Shown: positions 40,701 through 46,914 of the stretch, in pieces
Position numbering within the stretch: position 1 is the first letter of the stretch
Layout of the letters: the number at the start of each line of letters is the position of its first letter
From: Pseudomonadota bacterium
Lineage (GTDB): Bacteria; Chloroflexota; UBA6077; JAJPHF01
Direction: 5' to 3'
Assembly: GCA_021325365.1 (NCBI GenBank)
Contig: JAJPHF010000120.1
Coordinates: forward strand, 1 to 46,914
DNA length: 46,914 nucleotides
Translations under genes and position numbers: made by a program
The notes under the pieces: model-generated
Database searches by the model: none
What the model was told of the DNA's origin: nothing
What the model saw: the letters and a program-made list of their open reading frames with translations, nothing else

Positions 40701-41309
40701 GAGATGGCACAGATCCACGACGCGCAGCTCAAAGGGACCGGGCGGGTCGACCATCTGGGCCGCTTCGCCCGCGACCACTTCGAAGCGGGTGCGCAACGAT
40801 TCGTGGCGGCGCAGGATCTCCTCCAGGCTGCGCTGGAGGACCGACACGCGGAGAGGGCCACGGAGACTGAAGACACTCGAAATGTTGTAGGCCACGTTGC
40901 CCGGCTGAAGCTGGTCTAGGAACCACAGCCGCTGCTGGGCCGACGACAGAGGGATGGGCCGATCCCGCCGCACGCGGGCGATGGGCGGCGGGCCGCCACC
41001 GCCCATCGCCCGCGTGGCGACCGTCAGCAGGCCGACGAGCTCCGCCTTACGCCGGCCCAGCTCGCTCTTCAACTCGGGGGTCAGCGTGCCTGCCGGCGCG
41101 TTGACCCGCAGCCGCTCACCATCCAGCCACAGCTTGACGTCGAGCCGACGCAACTCGGCTAGCAGCGCCGACAAGTCCCGCGGAGGCACCGGCGCCGCGG
41201 CCTCGGGGGCGTCGGGACGCTCCGCCTCGGGGTGCCGTTGCGCCAGTACGGAGGACGATGGCAGATACGGCTCGGTGGCCTTGCATTGCTCTTGAGCCAG
41301 GTAACTCAT
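37722..41309 (-). CDS. NRPS module C-A(Gly)-T
   Basis: A 1195-residue synthetase. After a 44-residue Pro/Ala-rich leader come a TubC-type docking domain (45-96), a condensation domain (about 118-560; HHIAADG at 251-257), an adenylation domain (about 570-1070; SGSTGRPKG at 729-737) and a carrier domain (GGHSLL). Pocket residues by GrsA alignment: D773, I774, L777, Q816, L839, G841, M863, I871, W872 plus Lys, giving DILQLGMIWK, very close to glycine codes such as DILQLGLIWK. No epimerase or methyltransferase is present. The C-terminal end (about 1165-1195) is basic, rich in Arg and Gln, as is usual for NRPS proteins that hand over to a ketosynthase. A 176-base stretch at its A-T junction is nearly identical to the previous NRPS gene. 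It lies 37 bases after that gene. Confidence 0.95.
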   Translation of the reverse strand: MSYLAQEQCKATEPYLPSSSVLAQRHPEAERPDAPEAAAPVPPRDLSALLAELRRLDVKLWLDGERLRVNAPAGTLTPELKSELGRRKAELVGLLTVATRAMGGGGPPPIARVRRDRPIPLSSAQQRLWFLDQLQPGNVAYNISSVFSLRGPLRVSVLQRSLEEILRRHESLRTRFEVVAGEAAQMVDPPGPFELRVVDLCHLPASERSEHLRQLVLEEACYPFDLRRAPMMRAVLFRQDEAEHVLATTVHHIAADGWSLGILGRELATIYDAYLHDRPSPLPELPIQYADFTVWQRAWLQGERLQVQLAYWKQKLSGPLPTLDLPTDFPRPVTRSGRGARHFFLIDTELLDAAKALSRSAGATLYMTLLAAFKTLLYRWTRQEDLLVGAPVAGRGHVDTEPLVGFFINNLVLRTDLSGEPTFRELLARVRAVTLEAYANQDVPFEKLVETLQPDRDPSRPPLFQVLFSLQNMDLEDVQLADLTVQPIIFECTTSRFDLSFELYERPEGMCIAVEYNTDLFAETTIRRLADHYATLLAAIVATPDARISELPLLTAAERQQVLVDWNQTQAPYPRAAGVQQLFEAQAARVPDAVAVEFAGQQITYRALNHRANQLARHLQSLGVGPETIVGVYLERSLDMVVALLGILKAGGAYLPLDPLFPPDRLAYMLEDSRASVLLTQAKLDGTLRPREATVVCLDAEWPRIAEHRAENLRGTGVPDRLAYVLYTSGSTGRPKGVQIPHGALTNFLCSMRETPGLASADVLVAVTTLSFDIAGLELFLPLITGARVVLVSSAVAVDGVALRAVLETSGATIMQATPATWRLLLAAGWEGAPTFRVLCGGETLPSELAAQLLARCGSLWNMYGPTETTIWSTIARITAADGPIAIGRPIANTQTYVLDARLQPVPIGVPGELYIGGDGLARGYLNQPELTAQKFIPNPFAAPAGTAAGGGQSARLYRTGDLVRYRADGTLEYLQRVDHQVKIRGFRIELGEIESVLEQHPAVRQAVVVAREDSPGDKRLVAYVTPAREDVLPTAELREHLKEKLPSYMVPAVLVPLAALPLTPNGKVDRQALPAPEATRGERATPFVAPRSEVERQIAAIWQAVLCVETVGLDDNFFDLGGHSLLILQVHSQLCRAFTTDLTIAQMFQYPTVRALADYIQRPQQRAAGLGEAQDRGKRLRAAWNHRRLLVEEG
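37947..38122 (-). repeat. A-T junction segment shared with the Ser module
   Basis: This 176-base segment matches 41548-41723 at 173 positions by eye. It covers the end of the adenylation domain (GKVDRQALPAPEATRGER) and the linker to the carrier motif. Flanking sequence on both sides is much less alike. Copying between the two genes is the simplest cause. Confidence 0.85.
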
Positions 41310-41346
41310 GCGTGAGATCCTTGAGCGTCGATTCGCGCACGGTAAG

Positions 41347-44675
<3,329 letters not shown>

Positions 44676-44679
<4 letters not shown>

Positions 44680-46914
44680 GCGCTCAGCTCCTTCTCGGCC
44701 AACATCGCCTTGAGCAGCAGGCTGACTTGTTCGTCGGAGGCGTTGTCGAGGCTCGCCAGCAGATCGGCCAGGCTCGCCTCGTTCACGGCGCCTCCGTTGC
44801 TGCTGCCCTCCTGGCCCTCGGGGCGCCACGGGCTGCCGGCCGGGGCGGCCGAGTCCGCAACGACCGCAGTCGCGGGCCGCGCCGCCCAGTGATGGGCGAT
44901 GTTTGTGGCGAGCTGAGCGAGGCTGGGGCCAGACAGGACGGCGCTCACTGGCAGCCGCACGCCCAGCTCCAATTCGACCCGATTCCGCAGCTCGACCGCC
45001 ACAATCGAGTCGAGGCCGAACTCGCTCAAGGGGCGCGTCTCGTCGAGTCGCTCGCCCGAGGTCAGGCCCAGCACCTTCATCACCTGGTCGCGCAGGCATA
45101 TCCTTATGAGGTCGTCGCGCTCCGCCTCGGTCGCAGCCTCCAGGGCGCGGATGCGCTCGGCCCGCTGGACATCGGCAGGGCGGGCAGGGCCGCCCGCGGT
45201 CGCCCGCGCGGCGAAGCCAGCGAACAGACGTGGCACGGTGCCCGGGCGGAATGGTGCCAAAAACCTTTGCCAATCGATCGGCAAGACGGAAATTTGGGTC
45301 ACGCCCGTGCACAGGATCCGGCCCAGCATGCCCACGCCCTGCTCGGGACGTATGTAACTAAGGCCGCGCTCTACCCAACGACGGTTGTGGAAGCTGCCCA
45401 CTCCAGCCGCCAGCCCGAGGTTCAGCCAGGCGCCCCAGTTGATGCTCACGGCCGGCAGCCCTTCTGCGTGACGCCGATGCGCGAGAGCGTCGAGAAAAGC
45501 GTTGGCCGTGGCGTAGGGCGCGAGCCCAGGCGAGCCCAAGAAAGCCGCGGCCGAAGAGAAGAGGACAAAGAAATCCAGGGGCGTCCCGCGGGTCAGCGTG
45601 TGCAGGTGCCAGGCGCCGAGCGCCTTGGGACGCATGGCGCCCAGCAGCCGGCCCCGGTCCTGCTGTCGGATCACGCCGTCGTCGAGCACGTTGGCCATGT
45701 GGGCGATTCCGCGTAGGGGGGGCATGGTGCGTGCGATCTCGGCCAGCAGATCGCGCACCTGCTCTTCTTGCGCCACGTCCGCGCGCAGTGTCACGATCTG
45801 GGCGCCGCGCTGCCTCAGCTCGCTCACCGCCTCGCGAGCCGTCTCCGATCCGTCCGTGCGTCCCACTAGCGCGAGGTGGCGCGCGCCCTGCTCCACCAAC
45901 CACCGAGCGACGACCATGCCCAGCGCGCCCAGCCCGCCCGTGATCAGGTAAGTGGCGTCGGGACGAACACCTGCCCGGTCTTTGCCCGGCGCCGCGTCCA
46001 GGGCGGCGTGCGAGCGTGGGCCGTGCGCGCCGTTGCGTGCGGATCGTAGCGCCGTCGAATCGCCCGAGCCCCTCGCGCTGGCGTGCCCGTCGAGTGGCGT
46101 GCGAGCGAGCCGCGCGACGTAGCGCGCGCTACCACGCCAGGCCACGCGGTACTCGGCATCGTGGGCGGCTAGCGCGGCGAGCAGTTGCTGTGGCTCGTCC
46201 GCCCCACCGGCGGGGTCGAGGTCCACGCTGACACAGCGGAGGTCCGAGTGCTCGGCCGTGATAACCCCGGCCAGGGCGGCGACCGGCGCCTGGCCGACCG
46301 CGACAGTGGCCTGGCCGGCCAGCACAGGCTGGGCACCTCGCGTCACTAGCCAGACGCCGGGCAGCTCGCCCTGCTCACTGGCGACGACCTGCTGGACCAC
46401 CTCCAGGATGCTGGCGCAGCCCAGACCCTGGGCTGCCTCGAAAGCCGCCCCGCCCGCGGCCTGGAGATCCGGCGCGTCGAGACTCCAGAGATGGATGATC
46501 CCCACCCAGGCCGGCCGATCGGAGGGGCTCTCCGCCGCGAACAGCCGGCGTACATCGTCGAGTTCGTTCAGCCGGATGTACACGCGGCCGCTGCCATCGT
46601 CGCGGTACGCCTCGCCCGGAAAGACTAGCGTGCACGAATTGCCTCGCGCCGCGAGCAGCGCCGCGAGCGCCTCGCCCACGCCGCCGCTGTCGGCGAAAAT
46701 CAGCCACGGTCCCTGCGGGGGCACGTTGGCCGCCGCCCGCTGCGGGACCGTGGCGGACTCGGACGGCTCCCACCGGATCTCATAGAGCCAATCGCTCACG
46801 CTGGTCGATTCACCGTCTGCCTGCTCGGGATCCGGCGGCGGCACCCGTCCGCCGTCGCCGCGCCGCGTGTGCTCGTAGCGAGCGCCGGCGGCTGCCTGAT
46901 ACCAGTACCGGCGC
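44676..46914 (-). CDS. PKS, C-terminal part: AT linker-KR-ACP (5' end off window)
   Basis: About 745 residues of a type I polyketide synthase whose start lies beyond the right edge. The first visible codons read RRYWYQ, the conserved end of the KS-AT-linker region, so KS and AT are outside. Next is a KR: structural half with WLIFADSGGVGEALAALL, then YLITGGLGALG, the LDD motif in NVLDDGVI (B-type, D-hydroxyl), and catalytic Ser and Tyr in LFSSAAAFLGSPGLAPYATANAFLD-type sequence (spread over about 25 residues). The ACP has FGLDSIVAVEL. The C-terminus ASLADLLASLDNASDEQVSLLLKAML is a helical docking tail of the PKS type, matched to the helical N-terminus of the Ser module. There is no dehydratase between AT and KR that I can see. 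It hands a 3-hydroxyacyl chain to the Ser NRPS. The frame stays open through the edge. Confidence 0.93.

Noticed and set aside
44680..45312. Upstream extension of the Ser NRPS
   Set aside because: It runs through the PKS carrier and KR region in another frame; ATG 44679 with ATGA coupling is clear.

Overview
The window is high-GC bacterial DNA, by eye about 70% GC over most of its length. A Chloroflexota soil or sediment bacterium, or a metagenome contig of one, fits best. The pointers are a zinc-ribbon/nucleotide-cyclase/ATPase/TPR regulator, an F420/FMN split-barrel oxidoreductase, an FrsA-like hydrolase, and palindromic tandem repeats of a type scattered through such genomes. No rRNA or tRNA is visible, so the phylum is an inference.

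Layout. Positions 1-1875 are decayed. They hold a Rieske oxygenase fragment with an amber codon inside its iron-sulfur motif, a lower-GC family 2 glycosyltransferase, and about 0.7 kb without an intact gene. Positions 1876-15215 are catabolic and accessory genes: a secreted repeat protein; an operon of alcohol dehydrogenase, deazaflavin/FMN oxidoreductase, hydroxynitrile-lyase-like cupin and carboxymuconolactone-decarboxylase-like protein; a PaoABC-type molybdenum aldehyde oxidoreductase; a DUF2255 protein; an MFS exporter with a divergent XRE/MmyB regulator; and an esterase, orphan lipoprotein and amidohydrolase group. Positions 15216-16390 are a repeat island with a 51-bp tandem repeat, a long hairpin and a probable IS630-type MITE. 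Positions 16391-25122 carry DoxX, the large cyclase/ATPase regulator, a Phd/RelE-type toxin-antitoxin pair next to a gentisate-dioxygenase-like cupin gene, a lone receiver protein, a membrane protein, an RdgB-type nucleotide pyrophosphatase and a small unknown gene.

The rest (25119 to the right edge) is most of a hybrid polyketide-nonribosomal peptide cluster. All megasynthase genes lie on the minus strand, so biosynthesis runs from the right edge leftward: partial PKS (AT end-KR-ACP) -> NRPS C-A-T (Ser code) -> NRPS C-A-T (Gly code) -> PKS KS-AT-KR-ACP (malonyl type) -> NRPS C-A-T-TE (beta-Ala code) -> Sfp-type phosphopantetheinyl transferase. The genes overlap or nearly touch, mostly by ATGA. 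A type II thioesterase and a MurJ/Wzx-type flippase complete the visible part. The predicted chain is (3-hydroxyacyl)-Ser-(4-amino-3-hydroxybutyryl)-beta-Ala, released by the terminal thioesterase. Near-identical C-terminal tags on two synthases match TubC-type docking domains at the N-termini of the two synthases that follow them. The upstream loading part of the cluster lies outside the window.
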